The notes beneath the pieces were generated by a model, which was not told the DNA's origin, did no database searches, and was given only the letters and a program-made list of their open reading frames with translations. 41,451 nt of DNA, taken from an uncultured Acidobacteriota bacterium (lineage in GTDB: Bacteria; Acidobacteriota; Terriglobia; Terriglobales; Acidobacteriaceae). The stretch spans positions 1 to 41,451 of the forward strand of contig CAINND010000054.1 in the NCBI GenBank assembly GCA_903851035.1, in the 5' to 3' direction. This document shows, one piece after another, positions 16,983 through 26,500 of this stretch. Positions within the stretch are counted from its first letter, which is position 1, and every line of letters starts with the position of its first letter. The translations under genes were made by a program, and so were the position numbers.

Positions 16983-17048
16983 CTGCCCGCTTTTTTGTAC
17001 CAGTTTGCATGGCAAGAAAGGTACAAGAGAGCGGGCAGGTCATTTTTT
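16983..17048 (+). terminator. Very long hairpin terminator after the barrel gene
   Basis: Positions 16983-17001 pair with 17020-17038 as a 19-bp stem. Two pairs are U-G wobbles that exist only in plus-strand RNA. The 18-base loop contains a second small hairpin TTGC-ATG-GCAA. After the stem comes GTCA and then six T residues (17043-17048). This fits a terminator of the NHL/barrel transcript, although the stem is unusually long. Confidence 0.6.
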
Positions 17049-17121
17049 CGGGGCATGGTCTTGGTGGGGCTTCGGCTGGCCTGTTTGCTGTAAAAGTGGC
17101 CGCCCGGTACGCATAAGCATG

Positions 17122-17148
17122 AAAAAAGGCTGCTCATGGCAGCCTTTT
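17122..17148 (-). terminator. Terminator of the initiator tRNA gene
   Basis: AAAAGGCTGC (17124-17133) and GCAGCCTTTT (17139-17148) form a 10-bp stem with loop TCATG. On the minus strand it ends in a run of six T residues and lies 75 bases beyond the tRNA 3' end. Confidence 0.85.
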
Positions 17149-17223
17149 CAGTTGCATTTACGATCCCAGACCTGTGCGGCTCTGCGATCGGAGTGCTAGT
17201 TACTCGCAACTCGTTGAATCGAT

Positions 17224-17300
<77 letters not shown>

Positions 17301-17305
17301 ACATC

Positions 17306-17334
17306 ATAGTAACAACCTGATGGGGCTAGGTCAA
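17306..17334 (-). promoter_or_regulatory. Promoter of tRNA-fMet
   Basis: On the minus strand TTGACC (17334-17329) and TACTAT (17311-17306) are exactly 17 bases apart. Only five bases separate the -10 from the first base of the mature tRNA, so transcription should start within a base or two of that end. Confidence 0.7.
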
Positions 17335-17763
17335 CCGGCCGGGGCTGGGCCTTTGGAAAACAGCAGCTTGCATTCCAATGTGGGCACTCTGCGAGGAGTT
17401 GCCGCGGGCTACAAGCCCCGCGATTGTCGTTGCGTGCAATCTGCTTCAACCACCGTGCAAGAAATTTAACCATGCAGAATCTTCGTACTACATTTTTACA
17501 CTGGCAGAAATCGTTTCACGATATGGTGATTTCAATCGTGAAGGCCGCGTCAAGATTTTGTCGAGACGCGCCTGTTCATAAGTCTTTACCCCGGCAGTGG
17601 GGAATAACTGTACCTCCTATTCGCAGTCTTACTGCATAGAAGTGCCTGGACGAATTTAGCAGTCCGGGTTCCGGCGGAGCCGCCGCAGGCTCTGTATCTC
17701 CACCGATGTGATGCGCGAATGGATGTGCCGGGAAGGTTCCGGACATTCCTGCAAGGAGTGCTG
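17335..17763. other. Gene-free region with several inverted repeats
   Basis: No convincing gene is present. Visible structures: GAAATC (17507-17512) with GATTTC (17528-17533), crossing TTCACGA (17515-17521) with TCGTGAA (17536-17542) in pseudoknot order; CCCC-GGCAGT-GGGG at 17589-17602; and GAGCC/GGCTC and CGGCGG/CCGCCG near 17675-17694. They may belong to the leader or operator region of the regulator gene at 17764. I found no clear promoter. Confidence 0.35.
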
Positions 17764-18417
17764 ATGACGAGGCCGAAGATTGCGGTTGTGCATGAAGAGC
17801 GGGCCGTGTGCGAGTACCTGCGTGCGGCGCTGGGTGGCCATGGAGAAGTGAAGATTTTTGCAATGGGAGAAGAGCTGCTGACGAGTGCGGCACGGCAGGA
17901 GATGGACTGCATCTTTGCCGAGGCGGAGTCGGCGCGGCGGATCCTGCAGCATCAGGCAGATGGGCACACGGCCTCTCCGGTGGTGAGCCTGGCCGCGGAG
18001 CCCAATGTGAGTGAGGCGGTAAAAAGCATCAAGCTGGGCGCGGTGGATTACCTGAGCTCGCATGCAGGCGAGGCAGAGCTTGTGGCCGCACTGGAAAGTG
18101 GATTGCGCCAGCGGCGTACCGGCGTGCCGGAGCGCTACTTCCACACGGAGCTGGCACTGGAGCCGATGCTGGACGGGATGGAGCGCGAGCTGATTAATGC
18201 GGCGCTGGCACGCTCACAAGGCGTGGTGGGCGGACGCCAGGGCGCGGCCGCCTTGCTGGGTGTGACCCGCACAGGGCTGCTCTACAAGATGAAGCGCCTG
18301 CACATCCACCGCTCCCAGATGACGCAGGGCGAAGTCAATTCCGGGGTGGAGGATGATATGCGGGCTGAACCTGCAGGCAACTATTCCGGAGAGTCTAGTT
18401 CCAGTACAACAGCGTGA
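17764..18417 (+). CDS. Degenerate receiver domain fused to a Fis-type DNA-binding domain
   Basis: A 217-residue protein. Residues 1-115 look like an NtrC-type receiver (AVKSIKLGAVDYLSS near residue 90), but the key residues are lost. The acidic pair is replaced by HEE, the phospho-Asp position reads IFAEAES, and the switch lysine is missing from YLSSHAG. Residues 135-180 form a Fis helix-turn-helix (LINAALARSQGVVGGRQGAAALLGVTRTGLLYKMKRL). No AAA+ sigma54-activation domain lies between. It probably binds DNA without normal phosphorylation control. AAGGAG lies a few bases before the ATG at 17764. The gene converges on feoB and overlaps its end by 23 bases. Confidence 0.8.
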   Translation: MTRPKIAVVHEERAVCEYLRAALGGHGEVKIFAMGEELLTSAARQEMDCIFAEAESARRILQHQADGHTASPVVSLAAEPNVSEAVKSIKLGAVDYLSSHAGEAELVAALESGLRQRRTGVPERYFHTELALEPMLDGMERELINAALARSQGVVGGRQGAAALLGVTRTGLLYKMKRLHIHRSQMTQGEVNSGVEDDMRAEPAGNYSGESSSSTTA

Positions 18418-20290
18418 CGCGATAGGCGATAAAGGCCGCCACGTAGGCCACCACGGTCATGTAGAGGAATTGCAGAATCGGCCAGCGCCAGCTGTTGGTC
18501 TCTCGCCGGACGACGGCCATGGTGGACATGCACTGCATGGCGAAGGCGAAGAAGACCAGCAGGGCAATGGCTCCGGCGGGTGAGAGGTCGCTGTGCAGCG
18601 CCTGCTGCATGTCCATGGCGTGCGACTCGGGATCCACTCCGTGCAGGGTGCCCATGGTGGCGATGATGACCTCGCGGGCGGCAAAGCTGCTCAGCAATCC
18701 CACGCCAATCTTCCAGTTAAAACCAAGCGGCTTGATGGCGGGCTCGATGAAGTGTCCCACCTTGGCAATTGCGCTATCGGCGATGGCCGGCGGCTGGCCG
18801 TTGTGCATGGGCAGGTAGGTGAGCGCCCACAGCACAAGGCTGACGCCGAGGATGACCGTTCCGGCGCGGAAGAGAAAAGCCTTGCAGCGATCCATCAGGC
18901 GCAGGGCCAGGCCCTTCCACTGCGGCCAGCGGTAGGGCGGCAGCTCCATGATGAAGCCGTGCTCGCGGCTGCGCAGCACGCTGCTCTTGAGCGCCTTGGC
19001 CGTCAGCACCGCCATCAGGAATCCCAGCACATACAGGCTGAGCATTGCCACGGCGCGGGTGCCGATGAAGGGTCCGATCACGGGCCGGTTCGGGATGAAG
19101 GCCGCGATGATCATGGTGTAAACGGGCAGCCGCGCCGAGCAGGTCATGAAGGGCGCAATCAGGATGGTGGCGATGCGGTCGCGCTTGTTTTCAATGGTGC
19201 GCGTGGCCATGATGGCCGGCACGGCGCAGCCGTAGGCGCTGAGCAGAGGAATGAAGCTCTTGCCGTTGAGTCCAACCTTGGCCATCACCTTGTCACTGAT
19301 GACGGCGGCGCGGGCGAGATAGCCGGAGTCCTCGAGTATGCCAATGACGAGGAAGAGCAGCAGAATCTGCGGCAGAAAAACCAGCACGGAACCCGCGCCC
19401 TTCCACGCGCCGTTGACGATCAGCGAGTTCCACAAGCCCGGAGGGATGGCGGCCGCGAGTTGCACGGCAACGCGATCGAGGAAGTGCTGCAAAAGATCGC
19501 TGGCGGGCTGGCCGACGCTGAAGATGGTCTGAAAGACACCGACGATGACGACCGAGAAGATGACTCCGCCCCAGATGGGGTGCAGAAAGATGCTGTCCAG
19601 GCGGCGCGTCCACTCCGGCGTGGCGCCGCGTCGATAGGCGGCATTGCTGCCCACACGCACGGCCCATTCGCGGCAGTGGCGGGGATCGCCGAAGATGGGC
19701 AACTCAAGCGGCTCCGGCGCTTGCGGCGCGGCCACCAGAAAATTCGGCACCGCGGAAAGCCCTTCGCCGGTGGCGGCCGAGACCAGCGCGACGGGCGTGC
19801 CGAGCTGGCGGGCCAGTTGCAACACATCCACGGTGCCACCCTGCTTGCGCAACTCGTCGCCCATGTTGAGCAGCACAAGGGTGGGCAGTCCCAGGTTGAT
19901 GACGCGGCCGGCGAGGATGAGATGGCGATTCAGGTTGTTGGAGTCGAGGACGAGGATGATGGCGTCGGGCAACTCCGCGCCGGGCATGCGGCCGTTGAGC
20001 ACATCCACCGTGACGCGCTCATCCTCCGACTTGGGATTGAGGCTGTAAACGCCGGGCAGGTCAATCAAGTTGACTTCGTCGCCGCTCTCCAGACGATAGC
20101 TGCCGGTGTGGTGCTCCACGGTGACGCCGGGGAAGTTGCCGACCTTTTGACGCAGACCGGTCAGGCGATTAAAGAGTGTGGTCTTGCCGGCATTGGGCGG
20201 ACCAACGACGGCGACCGTGCGATACACGGCGTGGCCATCTTTATGAGAAGACTGAGATGCGGGCCCGGAGAGCGTGACTGGCTGGCTCAA
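18395..20290 (-). CDS. feoB: Ferrous iron transport protein FeoB
   Basis: A 631-residue Fe(II) transporter with an N-terminal G domain and a membrane part with two Gate regions. G1 is GPPNAGKTT (residues 30-38), G2 lies in FPGVTVEHH, G3 is DLPG (77-80) and G4 is NMGD (142-145). The first Gate core shows GYLARAAVISDK and SFIPLLSAYGCAVPAIMATRTIEN-type residues around 325-360. It is shorter than the E. coli protein (773 residues), as often outside enterobacteria. It lies two bases after feoA, so the two are co-translated. The start at 20290 begins with MSQPVTL; no better internal start is seen. Confidence 0.95.
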   Translation of the reverse strand: MSQPVTLSGPASQSSHKDGHAVYRTVAVVGPPNAGKTTLFNRLTGLRQKVGNFPGVTVEHHTGSYRLESGDEVNLIDLPGVYSLNPKSEDERVTVDVLNGRMPGAELPDAIILVLDSNNLNRHLILAGRVINLGLPTLVLLNMGDELRKQGGTVDVLQLARQLGTPVALVSAATGEGLSAVPNFLVAAPQAPEPLELPIFGDPRHCREWAVRVGSNAAYRRGATPEWTRRLDSIFLHPIWGGVIFSVVIVGVFQTIFSVGQPASDLLQHFLDRVAVQLAAAIPPGLWNSLIVNGAWKGAGSVLVFLPQILLLFLVIGILEDSGYLARAAVISDKVMAKVGLNGKSFIPLLSAYGCAVPAIMATRTIENKRDRIATILIAPFMTCSARLPVYTMIIAAFIPNRPVIGPFIGTRAVAMLSLYVLGFLMAVLTAKALKSSVLRSREHGFIMELPPYRWPQWKGLALRLMDRCKAFLFRAGTVILGVSLVLWALTYLPMHNGQPPAIADSAIAKVGHFIEPAIKPLGFNWKIGVGLLSSFAAREVIIATMGTLHGVDPESHAMDMQQALHSDLSPAGAIALLVFFAFAMQCMSTMAVVRRETNSWRWPILQFLYMTVVAYVAAFIAYRVTLLYWN

Positions 20291-20292
20291 AC

Positions 20293-20580
20293 TCAGTCGG
20301 CTCCGGCTTCGGCGCCCAAGAGGCGGATTTCAATGCAGCGGGAGAGATCACGGCGCAGGGCGACTTCCGTGCCATCCACGCGATAAACGCGCGGGTTGCC
20401 GCCCGGTCCACTGCGGGCCACCAGGACTTCGAGGCCGGGGACGAAGCCGAGGTTCATCAGGTGCTCGGCGACCGAGGGCTCCAGCTCAAAACCAGCGAGG
20501 ATGCCGCTTTCGCCGACGTTGAGATCGGAGAGGTGGTGGCGGGGCTTGCGGGCGCGCTGCTTCATGAAGTTGAAAACCAT
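20293..20580 (-). CDS. feoA: FeoA-family small protein
   Basis: A protein of 95 residues (90 if the second ATG at 20565 is used) with an SH3-like FeoA domain: LSDLNVGESGILAGFEL, then HLMNLGFVPGLEVLVARSGPGGNPRVYRVDGTEVALRRDLSRCIEI split over the domain. FeoA supports FeoB in ferrous iron uptake at the cytoplasmic face. Neither ATG has a ribosome-binding site. I list 20580 because it lies about 10 bases after the predicted transcription start. An open frame continues far upstream (to 22011), but it is the antisense of the nuclease gene and not real. Confidence 0.88.
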   Translation of the reverse strand: MVFNFMKQRARKPRHHLSDLNVGESGILAGFELEPSVAEHLMNLGFVPGLEVLVARSGPGGNPRVYRVDGTEVALRRDLSRCIEIRLLGAEAGAD

Positions 20581-20602
20581 TTTCAATACCAGTTTTATTC
20601 TA
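20570..20602 (-). promoter_or_regulatory. feoAB promoter with a downstream palindrome
   Basis: TAGAAT (20602-20597, minus strand) is a good -10 with a poor -35. Just downstream, TTGAAAA (20570-20576) and TTTTCAA (20580-20586) form a perfect 7-3-7 inverted repeat over the start codon region. An iron-responsive repressor (Fur or DtxR/MntR type) is the natural candidate, though the sequence does not match the E. coli Fur box closely. The rest of the gap to 20823 holds TCACA-N6-TGTGA near 20634-20655. Confidence 0.5.
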
Positions 20603-20823
20603 CCCCGCTTTTGCCGGAAGCGACAGATGCTGTTGTCACAGAATAATGTGATGCACAACCAAAGGCAACTGAAGTGAATGATTACAAATCGCTTAGTTGT
20701 TGTTCGGATGATGCGGCGGTGGCACTTTGTGGGGCGGCACGGCCGGGCCGGATGCCGGGTTATAGCCCGGGGCAATGAAATGCGCTGTGGTGAGCTCGGA
20801 TTCCTTGAGAGGAGGGCCTGTGG

Positions 20824-23589
20824 GTGGTAGAACGGTTCCAGTGGCGCACGCGCGGTTGCGGCGCAGGTGGAGGCAAGTTGGCAGGCTACCGGGAGAGCTG
20901 GGAGCAGGCGGTGCAGGCGGCGGCCGAGGGCGCGACCGTGCTGGTGGGCAACACGCGCGCGGCGCGCGGAGTGCTGCACGCGGCACAGGAGCGTATGCGG
21001 CGCGGGCATGGCGCGTGGGAGACTCCGCGGGTGCTGCCGTTGGCGGTATTCATTGAAAAACAACTGGCGGGCGCCGCGCAGAGCGCGGGCTTGTTCCAGC
21101 GGCGTGTGTTGAGCGACGCGCAGCAGTTGCAGATTTGGCGAGAGGTGATTGCCGCCTCTCCGGCCGGGGCGGGAATGCTTTTGCCGGAGTCGGCGGCTGT
21201 GCTGGCGCAGTCGGCACTGCGCACGGCAGAGCAGTACGGACTCAACCTGAAGGCGGGTGCGATGAGCGCCTCGGCGGAGACGAGGGCTTTCTCCGGCTGG
21301 GCGGCGGAGTTCCGCGACCGCCTGCGAGAGGAAGGCTGGTGCTGCCCGGCGGAGCTGGCGCGCGAGATGGCGCCTCTGGTGAAGGAGCATCCAACGGAGC
21401 TTTCGTTGCCAACGAGCGTTTTCGTCTTTCATCCTGCGCTGGTACCGGCAGAGTGCGAATTGCTGGCGGCGCTGGCCGCGGCGGGCGTGACGGTGCGGGA
21501 GGCCGATGCGATTGAGTCCCGCGAGGTTGACGCCGCGCGCCATGGCTTTGGCGGAGAGTCCGAGGAGTTGAACGCGGCTGCACTGTGGGCGCGGCAAAAA
21601 GTGGAGGCCAATCCGCAGGCGCGGGTGGGCGTTGTGCTGTTTGATCTGGAGCGCCGGCGCGAGCAGGTGGAGTCGGCCTTTCGCAGCGTGCTGCATCCCG
21701 AGCAGTTGCTGGGCACGCGCGCTGAGTCGGCATTTGAGATTGCCAGCGCGCCGGCGCTTGCGTCCTACCCGGCGGTGCTGGCGGCTTTGCGCTGGCTGCG
21801 CCTGCTGGCCGGGCCGGTGGAGTTCCACGAATTTGCGGAGCTGTTGCGCTCGCCGTACTTTGTGCGGGAGGTTGGCCGCTCCTCGGCCTTTGTTGTGCGC
21901 GCGCGCCGCAATGCGCTGCGCCAGGTGAGCTACGCCGATTTTGCCGAATGGTTGCGCGACCTGAATGGGCCGGAGGAGTTGCGACGCGCGACGGGCGAGC
22001 TGCCCAGCCATGAGGCCTTCGATTCCACGCAGAGCGCGGGTTACTGGGCGAGGATTGCGCGCGAGCTGCTGCGGCGCGTGGGCTGGCCCGCCGCCGTGCT
22101 GGATAGCGAGGCCTACCAGAGCACCGAGGCCTGGCGCGATGTGATGAGCGAGGCTGCGGCGTTGGAGCGCGTGGGCTGGCGCGGAGACTTTGCCTCCTTT
22201 GTCGCCCTGTTGGGACAGATGGCTGGAGCGCGCGGATTTAAGCCGGAGTCACTTGGTGCGCCGGTGCAGATCATGGACGCCCGCGAGGCGGAGGGCTCGG
22301 TGTTTGACGCCTTGTGGGTGGGCGCCTGCACCGATGAGCTGTGGCCGGCGGCGCAAAAGCCCTCTCCGCTGCTGCCGCTGGAGTTGCTGGAGAAAGCCGG
22401 GTACCCGCTGGTGGGCTCGGCTGTACAGCAGGCGGAGGCCGAGCGCACGACGGCGAGGCTGTTGCAATCGTCCGCGCGGGTGGAGCTGAGTTTGGCCTTG
22501 CGCACGGCCGACGAGCGCACGCAAAGGTGGAGTCCCGCGTTTGCCGATGTGCCGCTGGCAAAAGCGCCGATGGCACAGCCGGTGGCGATTGCGCTGCAGG
22601 TGGCGGCGGTGGAGATGGAATTGCTCACGGACGAGCAGGCGCCGCCAAGAGCGGAGGATGAGTTAATCCGGGGCGGCACAGGGTTGATCAAGGAGCAGGC
22701 GGAGTGCCCATTCCGCGCCTTTGCCATCCGCAGGCTTGGCGCCACGCAGATAGAGGGGCCGAATGAGGCGATGGAGGCCACTGAGCGCGGCATGGTGGTA
22801 GAGACGGCTCTGCAACTGGTGTGGGAGAAGCTGCGCAACAGCGCGGCGTTGCCGGGTGCCGACCTGGACAGCCTTGTGCATGAGGCGGTGGCCGAGGCGA
22901 TGCGCGAAAAGCTGCCGGTACGGCACGATAAGTGGATAGAGAAGTTTCGCGAACTAGAGGCTGAGCGCACCGAGCGCGTGCTGCTGGAGTGGTTGCAGTT
23001 GGAGTCCACGCGGCCGGCCTTTACGGTGCTCGAGCATCAGCGGCAGGTGCGGTTCAAGCTGGGCGGGCTGGAACTGAGCGGCAAGATGGACCGCATTGAT
23101 AGCGTGAATGGCCAGCAGGTGGTGATTGATTACAAGACCGGCCGCGATACGCAGCCAAAAAACTGGGAGGTGCCGCGTCCTTTGCTGCCGCAACTGCCGC
23201 TGTATGCGCTGGCGCTGCGTAAGGAACAGGGCAGCCAGGAGCACAGTGAAATGGAGCGCGACGTGGCCGGCATTGCGTTTGCCGTGGTGCGTCCTGGCGA
23301 GGCGAAGTTTAAGGGCTTTCTGCGCGATGGCGGCCTGCTGGGGATCGATCCTCCGCGCGGGAAGGCTTTTGACGGGCAGACGTTTGACGAGTACCTGCCG
23401 CGCTGGGAGCAGGAGATGACGCGGCTGGCAGAAGACTTTCTGAAAGGCGACGCCGAGGTGAATCCGAAGGTTGCGCCGGGGAAGAATGGTTCGAGCTGCG
23501 AGCGCTGCCATCTGGACGGGCTGTGCCGCGTGCAGGACAACATCGTGGTGGATGAAGACGAGGACGCACCGGAGGACGCCGATGAGTAA
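20824..23589 (+). CDS. AddB-like PD-(D/E)XK nuclease with Fe-S cluster motif
   Basis: A 921-residue repair nuclease subunit. The C-terminal RecB-type nuclease domain shows GKMDRID with Asp756 and VIDYKTG with Asp769 and Lys771. Cys628 (in EQAECPFRAF) and Cys892-x2-Cys895-x5-Cys901 reproduce the AddB pattern for a 4Fe-4S cluster that staples the nuclease domain. The middle shows a helicase-like fold (IMDAREAEGSVFDALWVGACTDELWP). No Walker A motif is seen at the N-terminus, unlike Bacillus AddB, so it resembles the shorter proteobacterial 'probable DNA repair protein' type. The GTG at 20824 follows GAGGAGGG. The stop overlaps the helicase start by eight bases. Confidence 0.88.
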   Translation: MVERFQWRTRGCGAGGGKLAGYRESWEQAVQAAAEGATVLVGNTRAARGVLHAAQERMRRGHGAWETPRVLPLAVFIEKQLAGAAQSAGLFQRRVLSDAQQLQIWREVIAASPAGAGMLLPESAAVLAQSALRTAEQYGLNLKAGAMSASAETRAFSGWAAEFRDRLREEGWCCPAELAREMAPLVKEHPTELSLPTSVFVFHPALVPAECELLAALAAAGVTVREADAIESREVDAARHGFGGESEELNAAALWARQKVEANPQARVGVVLFDLERRREQVESAFRSVLHPEQLLGTRAESAFEIASAPALASYPAVLAALRWLRLLAGPVEFHEFAELLRSPYFVREVGRSSAFVVRARRNALRQVSYADFAEWLRDLNGPEELRRATGELPSHEAFDSTQSAGYWARIARELLRRVGWPAAVLDSEAYQSTEAWRDVMSEAAALERVGWRGDFASFVALLGQMAGARGFKPESLGAPVQIMDAREAEGSVFDALWVGACTDELWPAAQKPSPLLPLELLEKAGYPLVGSAVQQAEAERTTARLLQSSARVELSLALRTADERTQRWSPAFADVPLAKAPMAQPVAIALQVAAVEMELLTDEQAPPRAEDELIRGGTGLIKEQAECPFRAFAIRRLGATQIEGPNEAMEATERGMVVETALQLVWEKLRNSAALPGADLDSLVHEAVAEAMREKLPVRHDKWIEKFRELEAERTERVLLEWLQLESTRPAFTVLEHQRQVRFKLGGLELSGKMDRIDSVNGQQVVIDYKTGRDTQPKNWEVPRPLLPQLPLYALALRKEQGSQEHSEMERDVAGIAFAVVRPGEAKFKGFLRDGGLLGIDPPRGKAFDGQTFDEYLPRWEQEMTRLAEDFLKGDAEVNPKVAPGKNGSSCERCHLDGLCRVQDNIVVDEDEDAPEDADE

Positions 23590-26500
23590 AACAAATGCAG
23601 TGGCGGATGCCGACGTCCGGCAGCAAGTGCTGCGGCCAGATGAGTCGTGGATGTTGCAGGCTCCGGCGGGCAGCGGAAAGACCGAGTTGCTGATGCAACG
23701 CTACCTGGCCTGCCTGGCGCAGGTGGAGCAGCCGGAGTCGGTGCTGGCCATTACCTTTACGCGCAAGGCAGCGGCGGAGATGCGCGACCGCATTCTTGCG
23801 GCGCTGGAGCGTGCAAGCCTGCCCGTTACCGGCGAGATGGAGGAACACGCCCGGCAGGCTCGAGAGCTGGCGCAGGCGGCACTGGCCAACGGCGAACGCC
23901 GCGGATGGCGGTTGCTGGAACAGCCCTCGCGGCTACAGGTGCGCACGCTGGATTCCTTTTGTGAGGCGGTGGCGCAGCGCGCGCCCTTCAAGGGGCAACT
24001 GGGCGGCGCGGCCGAGGTGAGCGAGGATGCGCAGCCGCTGTACGAGGCGGCAGCGCAGCAGACACTGGAAGAGTTGGGCGGCGGCAACCCGGCGCGCAGT
24101 CAGAGTGTGGAGCGGCTGCTGCAGCATGTGGACAACAGCACGACAATGGCACGCACGCTGTTGGCCTCCATGCTGGAGCGGCGCGAGCAGTGGCTGGAGT
24201 TCCTGGGGCGCTCGGATGCCTACGACGCCACGCAGCAGGCGAAGTTCCGTGCGCAGTTGGAAGGAGCGCTGGCGCGCGCCGTGGGCGAGGAACTGCAACG
24301 GGTGGATGACGCGGCGCGGCGAGTGTTGAATGCCGGCGAGCGAGGCGAAGTGATGGCGCTGGTGCGCTACTCCAAAGGACTTGCCGGAGTTGGCGGTGCG
24401 GAAGAAATTCCGGCGATGGCCGCGGGCGTTGTGGAGATGCCATCGACGGGCGCAGCGCGCAGAGCCGCATGGCCTCCGGCGGACGCCGCAGAGATCGTGT
24501 TATGGCGGGAGATCGCCGGGCTGCTGCTTACAGGAGACGGCAATTTAAGAAAGACCGTGGATCGGCGGCAAGGCTTTCCGGTGAGCGACGATGAACAGCG
24601 CGAATGGAAGGCACGCTGCATCGCCTTGCTGAAGGCGATTGCCGCACAGCCAGACGAGGAAACCTTTACTGCCGCGCTGGCGCGCGTGCGCTGCCTGCCG
24701 GATGCGCAGTACACGGAGGATCAGTGGGAGTTCATGCTGGCGGCGCTGCAACTGTTGCCGCTGGCGGCGGCGCACCTGAAGCTGGTGTTTGCCCGCGAAG
24801 GCCGCATGGACTTTGCCGAGTACGCGCAGCGCGCGCTGGATGCCATTGGCCAGGAGGGCGAGCCCACGGAGCTAGCGCTGCAACTCGGCTACCGCATCCG
24901 CCACGTGCTGGTGGACGAGTTCCAGGACACGAACGATACGCAGATTCAGTTGTTGCAGCGGCTGCTGAAGACCTGGGATGAGGGCGAAGGCTGCTCGACG
25001 TTTTACGTCGGAGATCCGATGCAGTCCATCTACTCCTTCCGCCGGGCGGACGTGAGTATTTTTCAAAGATTGAAAGACGAAAAGCATCTTGGCGAACAGG
25101 CGCATGAGTTCGGCCAGTTGCGCCAGAACTTCCGCTCGCAGGCCCGGCTGGTGGAGTGGTTCAACCAGACCTTCCCGCAAATTTTGAACAACGAGAGCGA
25201 GTTGACCAACGCGGTGGCCTATCCCAAACCAGAAGATAACGCGGTGGCATCGCGGGAGGCCGCCGAGGGCGAAGCCGTTTTTGTGCGCGGCTTTGCCACG
25301 GGCGAACGCGAGGCCGAAGCTGAGTGGGTGGCCGCGCAGGTGCGCGACGAAGTTGAGCGAATGACGCAGGTCGAACGTCTGCAATCGGAAGAAAAGTCGC
25401 GCGCGACGGGCGGGGCTGACAAGTCAAAGCCTGCGCTGGTGGCCGTGCTGGTGCGCTCGCGCTCGCATCTTCCGCTGCTGGCCGAGGCGCTGCACGCAAA
25501 GAATGTGCGCTATCGCGCGGTGAAGACCGACCGGCTCATCCAGCGCTGGGTGGTGCGCGATCTGGAAAACCTGCGGCGGGCATTGTGCGATCCGGCGGAC
25601 CGCACGGCGTGGCTGGGCGTGTTGCGTGCTCCGTGGTGCGGGCTGGAACTGGCCGACCTGTGGCGGCTATGCCGTGGCGTGGGCGAAGATGCGAAACAGC
25701 AGCGCGAGCTTACGGTGCGCGAGCTGCTGAGGTTGCGCGAATCCGAACTGAGCGCTGGCGCTCAACGGCGTTTGCGCCGCGTTATGCCTGTGCTGGATGC
25801 GGCGTTGGCAGAGTGCGGCAAGGTTGGAGTGCGCGAGATGCTGGAGCGCTGCTGGCTGCGGCTGGGAGGCGCGGCCTACGCGGCCATGGAGGCGCGCAAA
25901 GCCGACGAAGTATCGCAATGCAGAGAGCAGGTGGCGCGCGATGCCGCCGCGTACTTCACTCTGCTGGATGCGGAGGGCGTGGCCGGCGGGTTGGCCGATG
26001 AGGAGAGCTTTGCCCGCAAGCTGGAGGATCTTTACTCGCCGGCGGATACCGACCCGTCGATTCGCGTCGAGGTGATGCCGGTTCACCAGGCGAAGGGATT
26101 GGAGTGGGACGTGGTCTTTCTTCCGGCATTGGAGCGCTACACGCGTCCTGATGACAAGAGCCTGCTGTATTTGAGGCCGCGGAATGGGAGCGGAGAAGAG
26201 CCGCTGCTGGGTCCGATGGAGGCCGCGGGCATGGCGAAGACGAAGGACGCCTCGCTGGAGAAGTATCTGCAACTCCTGGCCAAGGATGCCAAGGCAGAGG
26301 AGTTGAAGCGCCTCTTCTATGTTGCGGCCACGCGCGCGCGGCAGCGGCTGTACCTTTCAGCAGTGTTGCCGGCGAAGAATCCCAGGCCAGACACCATGCT
26401 GCGGCTGCTGTGGAATGTGCCGGGAATGAGCGAAGCTTTTACCGCAACCGCCGGAGTAGAAGATTCCGCAGCGAATGACCTTGCGGCCGCGAAGATGGAA

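Noticed and set aside
18593-20386. A 597-codon plus-strand frame opposite feoB
   Set aside because: FeoB shows all G-protein and Gate motifs on the other strand, and this frame has no recognisable domain.
20634-20655. CRP/FNR-like site TCACA-N6-TGTGA between feoA and the nuclease gene
   Set aside because: The half-sites are in the reverse order (TCACA first) relative to TGTGA-N6-TCACA, so it is not a normal CRP/FNR site.
20293-22011. A 572-codon minus-strand frame covering the AddB-like gene
   Set aside because: Only its last part is FeoA; the rest is arginine/glutamine-rich antisense of the nuclease gene.
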